A DNA stretch of 32,816 nucleotides, taken from NCBI GenBank assembly GCA_902797175.1, contig CADBRX010000163.1, positions 1-32,816 of the forward strand. The letters are read 5' to 3'. Position 1 is the stretch's first letter, and every line of letters begins with the position of its first letter. Made by a program: the position numbers and the translations under genes. The notes under the pieces were generated by a model. The model did not search any database. It saw only the letters and a list, made by a program, of their open reading frames with translations, and had not been told where the DNA came from. This DNA is from an uncultured Coriobacteriaceae bacterium. Its GTDB lineage: Bacteria; Actinomycetota; Coriobacteriia; Coriobacteriales; Atopobiaceae. Positions 1 to 7,920 of the stretch are shown one piece after another.

Positions 1-1428
1 AAGCTCGCGGTCGAGCTGGAACGAGTCGATCATGGCGAGCACCTCGTCGGTGTCGTCGATCTCGTAGGTGCCGTCGCCCACCTCGGCCGCGCGGATGGCG
101 CCCCAGGCCTCATGACCTCCCACGCGATGGATCATGAGCTTGGGCACGGGATAGAAGGAGAACTCGCTCGGCTTGGTCACCAGCACGTCGCAGCAGCGCA
201 TGAGCAGGTTGGAGGAGTAGACCGCGCTGAAGATGTCGGAGTCGCAGAAGGCGTGGATGCCCGTGAGGTCTCCGTCGAGCGCGCCATCAGCCAGGGCCTT
301 GACCTCGGCAAAGTTGTCAAAGTGGCGCTGTGTGATGGAAGAGAGCCCCTCGACGTTCTTCTCCAGCGCCTCCCAGACGCCGCGATGGTCTCCCACGTTG
401 ATGAGCAGCGTCGCCTGCTCCGTCTGCACGTAGGGCAGAAGCCGCTCGATGATGGCGGCAAAGAGCTCCTGCTGGGCGCCGGCGCCGCCCACGCTGATGA
501 GGTAGCGGATGGGGCCGCCGCCCAGGAGGCGCTGCCTGCGCGCCGCACAGTCATGCGCGATGTTGGAGACGAGCTCATGGTCGATGTAGTGGCCGGTGTA
601 CACCAGGCTGTCGAGCGGCATGGTCTTGAGCTGGCGCTTCTTGTCCATACCGCGGAGCTGGTGGTATCCCAGGTAGGCAGACGGGGTCTGAACGGTGTGG
701 ATGGAGCCCTCGGCCAGGTGGAGCGCCATGGGCCAGTTGTCGGGGATGGCGTTGACCACATGCGTCATGCCGGCGTGCACGGCAGCCTGTGCCGGCCACA
801 CGTGCGTGCCCACGTACGGCGTGTCGACGGGGATGTCACGGAAGAGCGGCACGCAGAGCTCGGCGTTCTTCTGGTCTCCCGCGTTGTAGGAGAGCTGGCG
901 GAAGCCCTCGGAGTTGAGCGGCTCCCAGTAGAGCTTGTTGAAGAGGCTGACCTTCTGGGAAAGGCGCGAGCCCAGGGAATAGAGGTCGTTTTGGTAGGCG
1001 ATGACCTTGGAGCCCGTGGTCTCGTCAAAGGAGGCGAGGTCAAGCCAGTAGGGGGTGTAGCCCATGGCGTGGGCGGCAGAGGCCATGGCCATGGAGATGC
1101 GGTAGTGACCAAAGCCCATGCGGATATTGCCCACGATGACGGGCTTGCCGTCGGCACCGATGACGGTGCGTGGGGTGGGAGCGGGAAGGGGAGCGGACGC
1201 CGCGTCAGCCTCGAGGTCGAGGGCCTCGCCGGAGCCCATCACGAGGTTGCGCACGCCCAGGGTCGCCCCGATGACGGGGACGTCCGCTGTGGCGAGGTGG
1301 TAGACCGCCTGCGTGTCGTCACCAAACTTCTTAAGGAACTTCTCCTTGCCCTTGACCGCCTTGCGGTACGTGGCCTCGTCCTGTTCGTTTCCGAAGGCGC
1401 TCCTGGCGCGGTCGTTCGTGGAATCCAT
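1..1428 (-). CDS. GT-B-like glycosyltransferase-type protein, partial (C-terminus off the left edge)
   Basis: Reading leftward from the ATG at 1428, an open frame runs 476 codons to the window edge with no stop, so the C-terminus is missing. AGGAGG (plus-strand CCTCCT, 1436-1441) lies 7 nt before the start. After about 85 variable residues comes a glycine-rich segment (VGNIRMGFGHYR) like the N-terminal loop of MurG/MGDG-synthase-type GT-B enzymes. Further on, a YLISVGGAGAQ segment resembles the start of the second Rossmann domain in that fold, and the late 'VTKPSEF' stretch fits the donor-sugar side. The exact family and substrate are not recognised. A TetR-like operator shared with the alpha-galactoside operon lies over its promoter, suggesting co-regulation. 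The function assignment rests on motif resemblance only. Confidence 0.6.
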   Translation of the reverse strand, partial: MDSTNDRARSAFGNEQDEATYRKAVKGKEKFLKKFGDDTQAVYHLATADVPVIGATLGVRNLVMGSGEALDLEADAASAPLPAPTPRTVIGADGKPVIVGNIRMGFGHYRISMAMASAAHAMGYTPYWLDLASFDETTGSKVIAYQNDLYSLGSRLSQKVSLFNKLYWEPLNSEGFRQLSYNAGDQKNAELCVPLFRDIPVDTPYVGTHVWPAQAAVHAGMTHVVNAIPDNWPMALHLAEGSIHTVQTPSAYLGYHQLRGMDKKRQLKTMPLDSLVYTGHYIDHELVSNIAHDCAARRQRLLGGGPIRYLISVGGAGAQQELFAAIIERLLPYVQTEQATLLINVGDHRGVWEALEKNVEGLSSITQRHFDNFAEVKALADGALDGDLTGIHAFCDSDIFSAVYSSNLLMRCCDVLVTKPSEFSFYPVPKLMIHRVGGHEAWGAIRAAEVGDGTYEIDDTDEVLAMIDSFQLDREL

Positions 1429-1460
1429 TCCCCAGCCTCCTCTATGGGTGATCATTACCT

Positions 1461-1516
1461 GATAGTCTATCTATCATATTGATAGTCAGACTATCACCTG
1501 AGAACCGCGCCGTCAA
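1461..1516 (-). promoter_or_regulatory. Promoter and double-palindrome operator for the leftward gene
   Basis: On the minus strand a -35 TTGACG (1511-1516) is followed after 17 nt by a TAGTCT -10 (1488-1493). Positions 1461-1495 hold two adjacent GATAG-N5-CTATC palindromes separated by 5 nt, overlapping the -10. The same arrangement recurs before the tetR gene at 2903-2960, so the TetR protein encoded at 3006 is the likely repressor. The repeats are seen directly; the regulator is inferred. Confidence 0.75.
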
Positions 1517-1694
1517 GGCATGTCGGGGAGCGTCATTTCCCAGGAGGGGAAAAGGTGAATGCGGGCGCTGAAGGAGCGCAGGCAAGAGATGCTCCTCCCA
1601 GGTATACGCGTCTTTGCGTCCGCCGAATTGGGCGAGGAGATGGGAAGGCCAGAACGTATCCTAAGACTCAATACGCTCATGGTGAGGGGGAGCC

Positions 1695-2837
1695 ATGCCC
1701 GACACATCCAGGCCAGCCTACGACATCTTCATCAGCTATCGGCGAGAAGGCGGTGCGGAGACGGCCAAGCACCTGAGGGACGTCCTTTCCGAGCGGGGAT
1801 ACAGCGTCTTCTTCGACACCGATAGCCTGCGGAGCGGCGACTTCAACAAGTCGTTGCTCGACATCATCGATGCTTGCACCGACTTCGTCATCGTCCTCTC
1901 TCCAGGCTCGCTCGACCGTTGCTCAGACGAGAAGGACTGGGTGCGGCTGGAGCTGGCACGTGCCCTGGAGAAGGACAAGAACGTCATCCCTATCATGAGT
2001 GGCGACTTCCGCTTTCCTGACCAGCTGCCGGATGATATCGAGGCCGTGCGCTGGCGCAACGGCATTGCGGTGAACGTGGAGTACTTCGACGCGATGATCG
2101 ACAAGCTCACCACGTTCCTGCGGAGCAAAGGCAAGAGGAGGAGCCACACCTCCCTGTTCGTCGGGGGTGGGATCGCGCTCGCCGCGATCGTGGCACTGCT
2201 TGGCTTTGTGTTCTTTGGGGGAGGGCGTGGTACGGGCGGGACCTCGTCGTCGAGCACCTCGGACGCGGATGTTGTGTCGGGTGCGGCGCAGGCCGAGGGC
2301 GAGCCCGAGACCGAGGCTGAGCCTGAATCTGGCACGGAGTCCGGCACACCTGAGCCAAATGTGCAGAAGACCTTTGTCGAGTATGCCCTTGGCGATACCG
2401 TGGACGTGTTCAACCCGGAGGATGGCGCGCTCGAGTACTCCATCTGCGTCGACAAGGTGGGGATCCTTCCTGCCGAGTTCGAGAAGAACATGTGGGAGAA
2501 GTACGACCCGGAGGCCTACGACCTGCTGGCGGTCTATTGCTCGGTCAACAACACGTGGTATCCCAAGAAGGACAAGGGCGAGGTCAGCATTTGGTGGATC
2601 CTCAACGACAACACCCTTACGCTGAAGGACGCCGACGGCTTCCTGCTGACCTACGTATCCGCCCTCTACCACGGCAACGACGGCAAGTACCTGTTCGAGA
2701 CGGCCTCCACCATCCCCGCGGACGCAAAGGGCCGCCTCGCCTTCGTCTTCTACGTGGAGAAGGGCACGACCGAGGTGACGGTCTCCATCGACTCCCATGC
2801 CGGCGTGGTCGCGGAAGGCAAGGTCAGCCTTACCTAG
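1695..2837 (+). CDS. Membrane-anchored TIR-domain protein with Ig-like ectodomain
   Basis: The protein has 380 residues. Residues 8-145 form a TIR domain: YDIFISYRR start, FFDTDSL after strand B, then D-W-V-R-L-E-L, in which E86 is the likely catalytic glutamate of TIR NAD-hydrolases. A single transmembrane helix follows (about 152-174), then a low-complexity Ser/Thr/Glu linker (about 180-222) and a C-terminal domain (about 225-380) resembling the Ig-like DUF4352 family. TIR should face the cytoplasm and the C-terminal domain the outside. The ATG at 1695 is preceded by GAGGGGGA and by an in-frame stop at 1683. The gene stands alone between two TetR operators, with no recognised defence partner beside it. 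NAD cleavage, signalling or defence are possible from the family, but none is shown here. Confidence 0.85.
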   Translation: MPDTSRPAYDIFISYRREGGAETAKHLRDVLSERGYSVFFDTDSLRSGDFNKSLLDIIDACTDFVIVLSPGSLDRCSDEKDWVRLELARALEKDKNVIPIMSGDFRFPDQLPDDIEAVRWRNGIAVNVEYFDAMIDKLTTFLRSKGKRRSHTSLFVGGGIALAAIVALLGFVFFGGGRGTGGTSSSSTSDADVVSGAAQAEGEPETEAEPESGTESGTPEPNVQKTFVEYALGDTVDVFNPEDGALEYSICVDKVGILPAEFEKNMWEKYDPEAYDLLAVYCSVNNTWYPKKDKGEVSIWWILNDNTLTLKDADGFLLTYVSALYHGNDGKYLFETASTIPADAKGRLAFVFYVEKGTTEVTVSIDSHAGVVAEGKVSLT

Positions 2838-2902
2838 CGTGACGGATCCGTTCCTCACGCACCGCCTCGCCCGTGCTTCCCGGCACCTTTCCAGACATTC
2901 CC

Positions 2903-2960
2903 TTGACCGCAATGGGTAAGAGTGATAGTCTAACTATCAATTGATAGATAGACTATCACT
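2903..2960 (+). promoter_or_regulatory. Promoter and 40-bp operator for the tetR-gal operon
   Basis: TTGACC (2903-2908), a 17-nt spacer and TAGTCT (2926-2931) form the promoter. A near-perfect 40-bp palindrome at 2921-2960, with one mismatched pair of positions, covers the -10 and the expected start site. It consists of two GATAG-N5-CTATC units separated by AATT. The site matches the one at 1461-1495, and the neighbouring TetR gene is the obvious candidate to bind both and to regulate itself. Confidence 0.8.
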
Positions 2961-3005
2961 CTAGTACGTTCATTCTGGGAGAGACACGAGGGAAGGTGCG
3001 AGTCC

Positions 3006-3668
3006 ATGCGTCCACTCGTCGAGTTGCATCAGCATGCGCCCACGGCAAGCCAAGAAGCCCATGCCGTCACCTGTGCCGCCGCGCTCTTCCTTCGCGACGG
3101 CATCGCGTCGGTGAAGATGACCGACATAGCCGAGGCAGCCGGGGTCGGCGTGGCAACGCTCTATCGCCACTACCAGACCAAGACGAAGCTCGCCGTGCTC
3201 GCGGGCACCTACATGTGGCAGCGGTTCAACGAGCTCATCCTCGAGATGGTCGAGTCGGATGAGTTCTTGGCGGCAGATGGTGGGGAGCGCCTCTCCATGC
3301 TGCTCGAGACCTATGTCGATGCCTACGTGGCGTATCCCAGCTTCGTCCGCTTCCTTGACGAGTTCGACCATCTCGTGCTGTCCGAGGGCGTCAGCTCGTC
3401 GGACCTGGCGGAGTACGGCGCGGCAATCGACTCGTTCTACCTCATCTTCGAGGATGCGTACCAGATGGGTCGGACCGACGGCTCGGTCACCCGCGAAGTC
3501 GACTTTGACGTCTTCTACCGTACGGTCGCGCACGCCATGATGGGCGTCGCACAAAAGCTCGTCCGAGGCGAGATCATCCCCTCGGACGACTTCAGCCATG
3601 GAAAGGACGAGCTCTCCTGCATCGTGCGGATGGCTCGTTTCACGCTTGGGACAAAGGACAAGGAGTAG
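3006..3668 (+). CDS. TetR-family transcriptional regulator
   Basis: The protein has 220 residues. A helix-turn-helix lies at about residues 34-58 (VKMTDIAEAAGVGVATLYRHY, a canonical TetR pattern), followed by an all-helical ligand-binding region. The start ATG is preceded by GAGGGAAGG. It is the first gene of the operon with the symporter, alpha-galactosidase, galK and galT, and its own promoter carries the 2921-2960 palindrome, which points to autorepression. The second copy of that palindrome at 1461-1495 implies that it also controls the leftward glycosyltransferase-like gene. The inducer is probably a galactoside or derived sugar, which is inferred from context only. Confidence 0.88.
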   Translation: MRPLVELHQHAPTASQEAHAVTCAAALFLRDGIASVKMTDIAEAAGVGVATLYRHYQTKTKLAVLAGTYMWQRFNELILEMVESDEFLAADGGERLSMLLETYVDAYVAYPSFVRFLDEFDHLVLSEGVSSSDLAEYGAAIDSFYLIFEDAYQMGRTDGSVTREVDFDVFYRTVAHAMMGVAQKLVRGEIIPSDDFSHGKDELSCIVRMARFTLGTKDKE

Positions 3669-3680
3669 GTGGGGAATTCG

Positions 3681-5063
3681 ATGGAGAAGAAACTAGCTGA
3701 CGGACGCATATTGCGCAACTTCGCGATTGGCCAGCTCGGTTGGGCGCTGCTCTCGGGTGTGGTGAGCAACTGGCTGCTGTACTTCTACATGCCGAGCGAG
3801 GAGACGATCGCCGCGGGCATGCCGCTGTTCATCACGCAGGGCATCGTCTTTGCGGGCATGACGGTCATCGGCCTCATCACGGCGCTCTGCCGCCTGGTGG
3901 ACGGCTTCATAGACCCGTTCATCGCGTCCAAGTCAGACCAGCTCAACCACCCGCTGGGCCGCCGCATCCCGTTCATGCGCTGGTTTGCCATTCCCTTTGG
4001 CCTCATGACGGTGGTCGTCTTCACCCTTCCGGGCATGGGCGGCGAGCTCTTCAACGACGTGGCGCTGCTTGTCTGCCTCGTCGCCTTCTATGTGACGCTG
4101 TCGCTGTACTGCACGCCGTTCAACGCGCTCATCCCCGAGCTCGGACGCACGCAGGAGCTGCGCGTGAACCTCTCCACCTTCATCTCGGTCACCTACTTCT
4201 TGGGTACTGCCTTCGCCTACCTCGTCCCCACGATTGCGGGCCTCTTTGAGGGGGCCTTTGGCATCGCCAACTCCTACCGCATCACGGTGGCCATCCTTGC
4301 CGCCGTCGCCATCGTCTGCATGCTCGTCCCCGCCTACACGATCGACGAGAACCTCTACGCAGAGACCGAGCCCTCGACCACGCCCATGGGCGCCTCGGTC
4401 ATGAAGACCTTCGCCAACAAGGAGTTCCAGGTCTTCGAGGTCTCCGACATCCTCTACTGGGTCGCCATTACCATGTTCCAGACGGGCATGCCCTTCTACG
4501 TGACGAGCCTCATGGGGCTCGACGAGTCCATGAACTTCGTGCTCTTTGCGGGCATGACGCTCATCAGCCTCGCCTTCTATGCCCCCGTGAATGTGCTGGC
4601 CAAGAAGATGGGCAAGAAGAAGCTCGTGAGCTTCGCGTTCTTCTTCTTCTGCGTGGCGTTTGCCGTGACGAGCGTCTGCGGCAAGTTTGGCATCCCGGCG
4701 CTCGTGTGGGGTGGCGCCGTGGCCGTGCTCGCCGCCATCCCCATGGCCATCCTGGGCATCCTTCCCCAGGCCGTGCTTGCCGACATCGCCGAGTTCGACG
4801 CGGTCGAGACGGGTGAGAACCGCGAGGGCATGTTCTACGCTGCGCGCACCTTCTCCATGACCCTCGGACAGTCGCTTGCCATGATCTTGTTCTCCTCCAT
4901 CGCGACGGTTGGTGCGGGCGGCGTTGGCTACCGCATCACCGCGCTCGTCGCCACGGCCTTCTGCCTCCTGGGCGGCCTGGTCTTCCTCAAGTACAACGAG
5001 GGCGGCGTGCTGAAGGTCATCACCGCCCATTCCGAGGCCCTCACTGGCGTTTCCGAGGAGTAA
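3681..5063 (+). CDS. GPH-family sugar:cation symporter (melibiose-type)
   Basis: About 460 residues and highly hydrophobic, with about 12 predicted membrane segments. Family marks of the glycoside-pentoside-hexuronide:cation symporters are visible: an N-terminal FAIGQLGWALL, the loop LGRRIPFMRW after the second helix, and EGMFYAARTFSMTLGQ in the C-terminal half. A GTG directly after the tetR stop (3669) is possible, but the ATG at 3681 has a GGTGGGG site 6 nt upstream and is preferred. It lies between the regulator and a GH36 alpha-galactosidase, so it most likely imports melibiose, raffinose-type sugars or another alpha-galactoside. The substrate is inferred from context. Confidence 0.88.
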   Translation: MEKKLADGRILRNFAIGQLGWALLSGVVSNWLLYFYMPSEETIAAGMPLFITQGIVFAGMTVIGLITALCRLVDGFIDPFIASKSDQLNHPLGRRIPFMRWFAIPFGLMTVVVFTLPGMGGELFNDVALLVCLVAFYVTLSLYCTPFNALIPELGRTQELRVNLSTFISVTYFLGTAFAYLVPTIAGLFEGAFGIANSYRITVAILAAVAIVCMLVPAYTIDENLYAETEPSTTPMGASVMKTFANKEFQVFEVSDILYWVAITMFQTGMPFYVTSLMGLDESMNFVLFAGMTLISLAFYAPVNVLAKKMGKKKLVSFAFFFFCVAFAVTSVCGKFGIPALVWGGAVAVLAAIPMAILGILPQAVLADIAEFDAVETGENREGMFYAARTFSMTLGQSLAMILFSSIATVGAGGVGYRITALVATAFCLLGGLVFLKYNEGGVLKVITAHSEALTGVSEE

Positions 5064-5067
5064 GACC

Positions 5068-6693
5068 ATGCGCGAGATCAAGACTTCCTGGTCCATCCGC
5101 TACCACGTGGCGGGCGAAGAGGAGGAGCGCCACGTGAAGGTCGACGAGAAGGGCCTTGCCCGTCCCGCCATCCTTGCGCGCGAGCTCGGCCTCACCATCC
5201 AGCGCGCGAGCGACTACGACTACGTCACCAGGCGCGCCACCATCACGCCCGGCGTTCCGATCGTGGTGACCTCAATATCGGTCGCCCTCCTCGAGCTCGA
5301 GGTCCGTGGTGCGAGCAGCATCTATCTGAGTGGCTACAACTCGTGGACCGATTCGGTCGAGCGCCACCCGCTCTCGCGCATCCGTGGCCTGCGCGGCGTT
5401 CCCACCGCGCTCGTCAATCGATGGGTGCTGGACAACTCCGGGGACTACCGCTTTGTCGAGCAGAGCGGACTTCCTGGCGGCCTGCACGGCGTGGGCTATG
5501 GCTACCTGCGCTATGGCGACCGCGTGTTGCTGGCGGGTTCGCTTAACGAGGACTCGGGCTACACCGTGGTGCGCGAGTCGGCGCGCGGTAACGCGCTCAA
5601 GCTCGAGAAGGAGCCGCCAGAGCGCACGATCGAGGCGGGCGAGGAGGTCGAGATCATCTCGTTTGCCCTGTGCGAGGGAACGCTCACGCACGCCTTTGGC
5701 CGCTATGCCGAGCTCATGGGCGTGACGCGCCGGCCAGCGCCGCCCCTTGCGGGGTATTCGAGCTGGTATCGCCACTATGGCGACATTGACCAGCAGAAGC
5801 TCCTCGTCGACCTCGACGCGACCGCCCAGCTTTACCAGGGGCGCGACCTGGGCACCGTGAAGCCCGTGTTCCAGGTTGACGACGGCTATGCGCTGGTGGG
5901 GGACTGGACCTCTCCCGACCAGAAGCGCTTTCCCGATGGCATGGCCTTCCTGGCCAAGGGGGCTCGGGACCGCGGGCTGGTGCCCGGGCTCTGGCTTGCG
6001 CCCTTCCTGGTGGAAAAGGACAGCGCCGTGGTGGCCAACCATCCCGACTGGCTCCTGCGCAACGCGGACGGCGAGCTGGTGTCCGCTGCCGCCAACTGGA
6101 GCGGTGCCTGGGCGCTCGACACGCAGAACCCCGAGGTACGTGAGCATGTCCGCTCGTTCATGGGCACGGTCACCCGGGAGTGGGGCTACCAACTGCTCAA
6201 GCTCGACTTCCTCTTTGGGGCGTGCCTCGAGCCGCACAACGGGCTCAACCGTGGCCAGCTTATGGCAGACGCCCTCGACCTTCTGCGTGACAGCGTGCCG
6301 GAGGGCACGTGGTTCGACCTCTGCGGCGTGCCGCTCATGTCGGCGTTCGGCAGAACGGAATACTGCCGCATCGGCTGCGACGTGGGGCTTGACTGGGACG
6401 ACGTGCCTTACATGCGCCTGCTTCACCGCGAGCGCGTAAGCACGAGGAGAAGCCTTGCCAACACGGGCGGACGTGCGCATCTGGACGGCGTGGTCTTCCG
6501 CAACGACCCTGACGTCTTCTTCCTGCGAAGCGACGTCAAGCTCACTGACGCCCAGCGCATCAGGCTGCTCAATTCCGACGCGACGTTGGGCGGCATGTTC
6601 CTGACGTCCGATAATGTCGCCGAGTGGGACGACACTCAGCGTGCTACCTTTGAGAGGGCGTTGAGGCTGTTTATCCGTAAGGAGAGTGCGTAG
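5068..6693 (+). CDS. Alpha-galactosidase, GH36
   Basis: 541 residues with no signal peptide, so cytoplasmic; the length is close to compact GH36 enzymes such as the Thermotoga one. An N-terminal beta-rich domain (about 1-220) precedes a TIM barrel. Visible catalytic-domain motifs are FQVDDGY (268-274), GLWLAPF, LLKLDF with nucleophile D380, and RIGCDVG with likely acid/base D438. It would hydrolyse terminal alpha-1,6-galactose from the sugar brought in by the adjacent symporter, feeding galactokinase. The ATG lies 4 nt after the symporter stop, with GAGGAG in the end of that gene as ribosome site, so translation is probably coupled. Confidence 0.92.
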   Translation: MREIKTSWSIRYHVAGEEEERHVKVDEKGLARPAILARELGLTIQRASDYDYVTRRATITPGVPIVVTSISVALLELEVRGASSIYLSGYNSWTDSVERHPLSRIRGLRGVPTALVNRWVLDNSGDYRFVEQSGLPGGLHGVGYGYLRYGDRVLLAGSLNEDSGYTVVRESARGNALKLEKEPPERTIEAGEEVEIISFALCEGTLTHAFGRYAELMGVTRRPAPPLAGYSSWYRHYGDIDQQKLLVDLDATAQLYQGRDLGTVKPVFQVDDGYALVGDWTSPDQKRFPDGMAFLAKGARDRGLVPGLWLAPFLVEKDSAVVANHPDWLLRNADGELVSAAANWSGAWALDTQNPEVREHVRSFMGTVTREWGYQLLKLDFLFGACLEPHNGLNRGQLMADALDLLRDSVPEGTWFDLCGVPLMSAFGRTEYCRIGCDVGLDWDDVPYMRLLHRERVSTRRSLANTGGRAHLDGVVFRNDPDVFFLRSDVKLTDAQRIRLLNSDATLGGMFLTSDNVAEWDDTQRATFERALRLFIRKESA

Positions 6694-7908
6694 ATGAGCG
6701 ATGTCGTGAGCTTCGATGGATTTGCCGCGAAGAATCTCGTCAGGTCCTTTGATGCGACCTTTGGGCTCGCCGAGTGGCGCGAGCGCTTCTTTGTGAGGAC
6801 CCCGGGCCGGACCGAGGTTGCGGGAAACCACACCGACCACCAGGGCGGAAACGTCATAGCGGCATCCGTCGACCGCTTCATCAGGGGCGTGTGCGCCGCA
6901 AACGAGAAGCCCGTCATCCGCGTCTACAGCGAGGGCTTTGGGGACGTCGAGGTCCGCTGCGACGAGCTTGCGGCGCGTGATGACGAGCGCAACACCACCA
7001 TCTCGCTTGTGCGTGGCATGGCGGCGCAGTTTGCCGACAGGGGATATGTGCCGCAGGGCTTTGACCTGTATGTCGCATCCGAGGTTCTGGGCGGGTCGGG
7101 GCTGTCGAGCTCTGCCGCCTTCGAGGTGGAGCTTGGCCAGGCCATGAACACGCTGTGGGCAAAGGGCGTGGTCTCGCCCGAAGACCTTGCCATCATGGGC
7201 AAGGAGACCGAGCGAAAGTGGTTCGGCAAGCCGTGCGGCCTCATGGACCAGTCGGCGGTAGCCCTGGGTGGCATCCAGCACATGTCCTTTGCGGTGCCCG
7301 ACCAGATCGAGGCGTCTCCCATCGACTTCGACTTTGCCGATGCGGGATATGCCATCTGCCTGACGGCGACAGGGTCGAGCCATGCGGACCTCACGGACGA
7401 GTATGCCGCCGTCCCCGCGGAGATGAACCAGGTTGCCCAGGCGCTGGGCGCCGAGCACCTGGGCCAGCTGTCCGAGGATACGCTCCTCGTGCACCTTCCG
7501 GAGCTCCGCGACGCCTGTGGGGACCGTCCCCTCATGCGCGCCATCCACTTCTTCCGCGAGGAGCGCCTGGTGGCGCGTCGCGCCAAGGCCCTCAACGAGA
7601 AGGACATGGACACCTTCCTCAAGGCGACGCGCCTTTCGGGCGCGAGCTCGGCAATGTATCTGCAGAACGTCTCGGTCGCACGCCTGTCCGAGCAGCCGGC
7701 CATGCTGGCCCTTGCCGTTTCCGGCGAGCTCCTGGGCACCGCGGGCGCGTCGCGCATCCACGGCGGCGGCTTTGGGGGGACCATCCAGGCCTTTGTGCCC
7801 GGCAACCGTGTCGAATCCTACACGGAGGGCATGGACCGCGTCTTTGGCAGTGGGGCATGCCAAGTCTACCAGGTGGACCACGTGGGCTCGCACGCCTGGC
7901 GTCTCTAG
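6694..7908 (+). CDS. galK: Galactokinase
   Basis: 404 residues of the GHMP kinase family. It phosphorylates galactose at C1 with ATP. Visible motifs are the substrate loop PGRTEVAGNHTDHQGG (37-52), the ATP loop GGSGLSSSAA (133-142), CGLMDQ with the likely catalytic base D185, and the C-terminal GGGFGGT. The signature carries Asn-His-Thr-Asp-His where E. coli-type enzymes have Glu-His-Thr-Asp-Tyr. The ATG directly follows the alpha-galactosidase stop and uses AAGGAGA within its end. The position between alpha-galactosidase and galT fits the Leloir pathway. Confidence 0.94.
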   Translation: MSDVVSFDGFAAKNLVRSFDATFGLAEWRERFFVRTPGRTEVAGNHTDHQGGNVIAASVDRFIRGVCAANEKPVIRVYSEGFGDVEVRCDELAARDDERNTTISLVRGMAAQFADRGYVPQGFDLYVASEVLGGSGLSSSAAFEVELGQAMNTLWAKGVVSPEDLAIMGKETERKWFGKPCGLMDQSAVALGGIQHMSFAVPDQIEASPIDFDFADAGYAICLTATGSSHADLTDEYAAVPAEMNQVAQALGAEHLGQLSEDTLLVHLPELRDACGDRPLMRAIHFFREERLVARRAKALNEKDMDTFLKATRLSGASSAMYLQNVSVARLSEQPAMLALAVSGELLGTAGASRIHGGGFGGTIQAFVPGNRVESYTEGMDRVFGSGACQVYQVDHVGSHAWRL

Positions 7909-7920
7909 GGAGGAAGCCAC

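Noticed and set aside
112-1482. 456-codon plus-strand open frame at the left edge
   Set aside because: It is antisense to the leftward GT-B-like gene, which has a good ribosome site, promoter and protein-like composition. The plus frame reads through the operator and shows no domain.
1555-1825. Small frames starting at GTG 1555 or ATG 1559 behind an AGGAGGGG site
   Set aside because: The ribosome-site-like sequence is attractive, but both frames run into the TIR gene in the wrong frame, give basic low-complexity proteins and resemble nothing known. A leader peptide cannot be excluded.
3933-5096. 387-codon minus-strand frame over the symporter gene
   Set aside because: Its His/Gly/Glu/Asp-rich composition and lack of domains mark it as a shadow of the membrane-protein gene.
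5272-7920. Very long open frame (882 codons) on the minus strand
   Set aside because: It is antisense to the alpha-galactosidase and galK genes, both with clear catalytic motifs. Its translation is arginine/histidine/alanine-rich with no recognisable domain, as expected for a shadow frame in GC-rich DNA.
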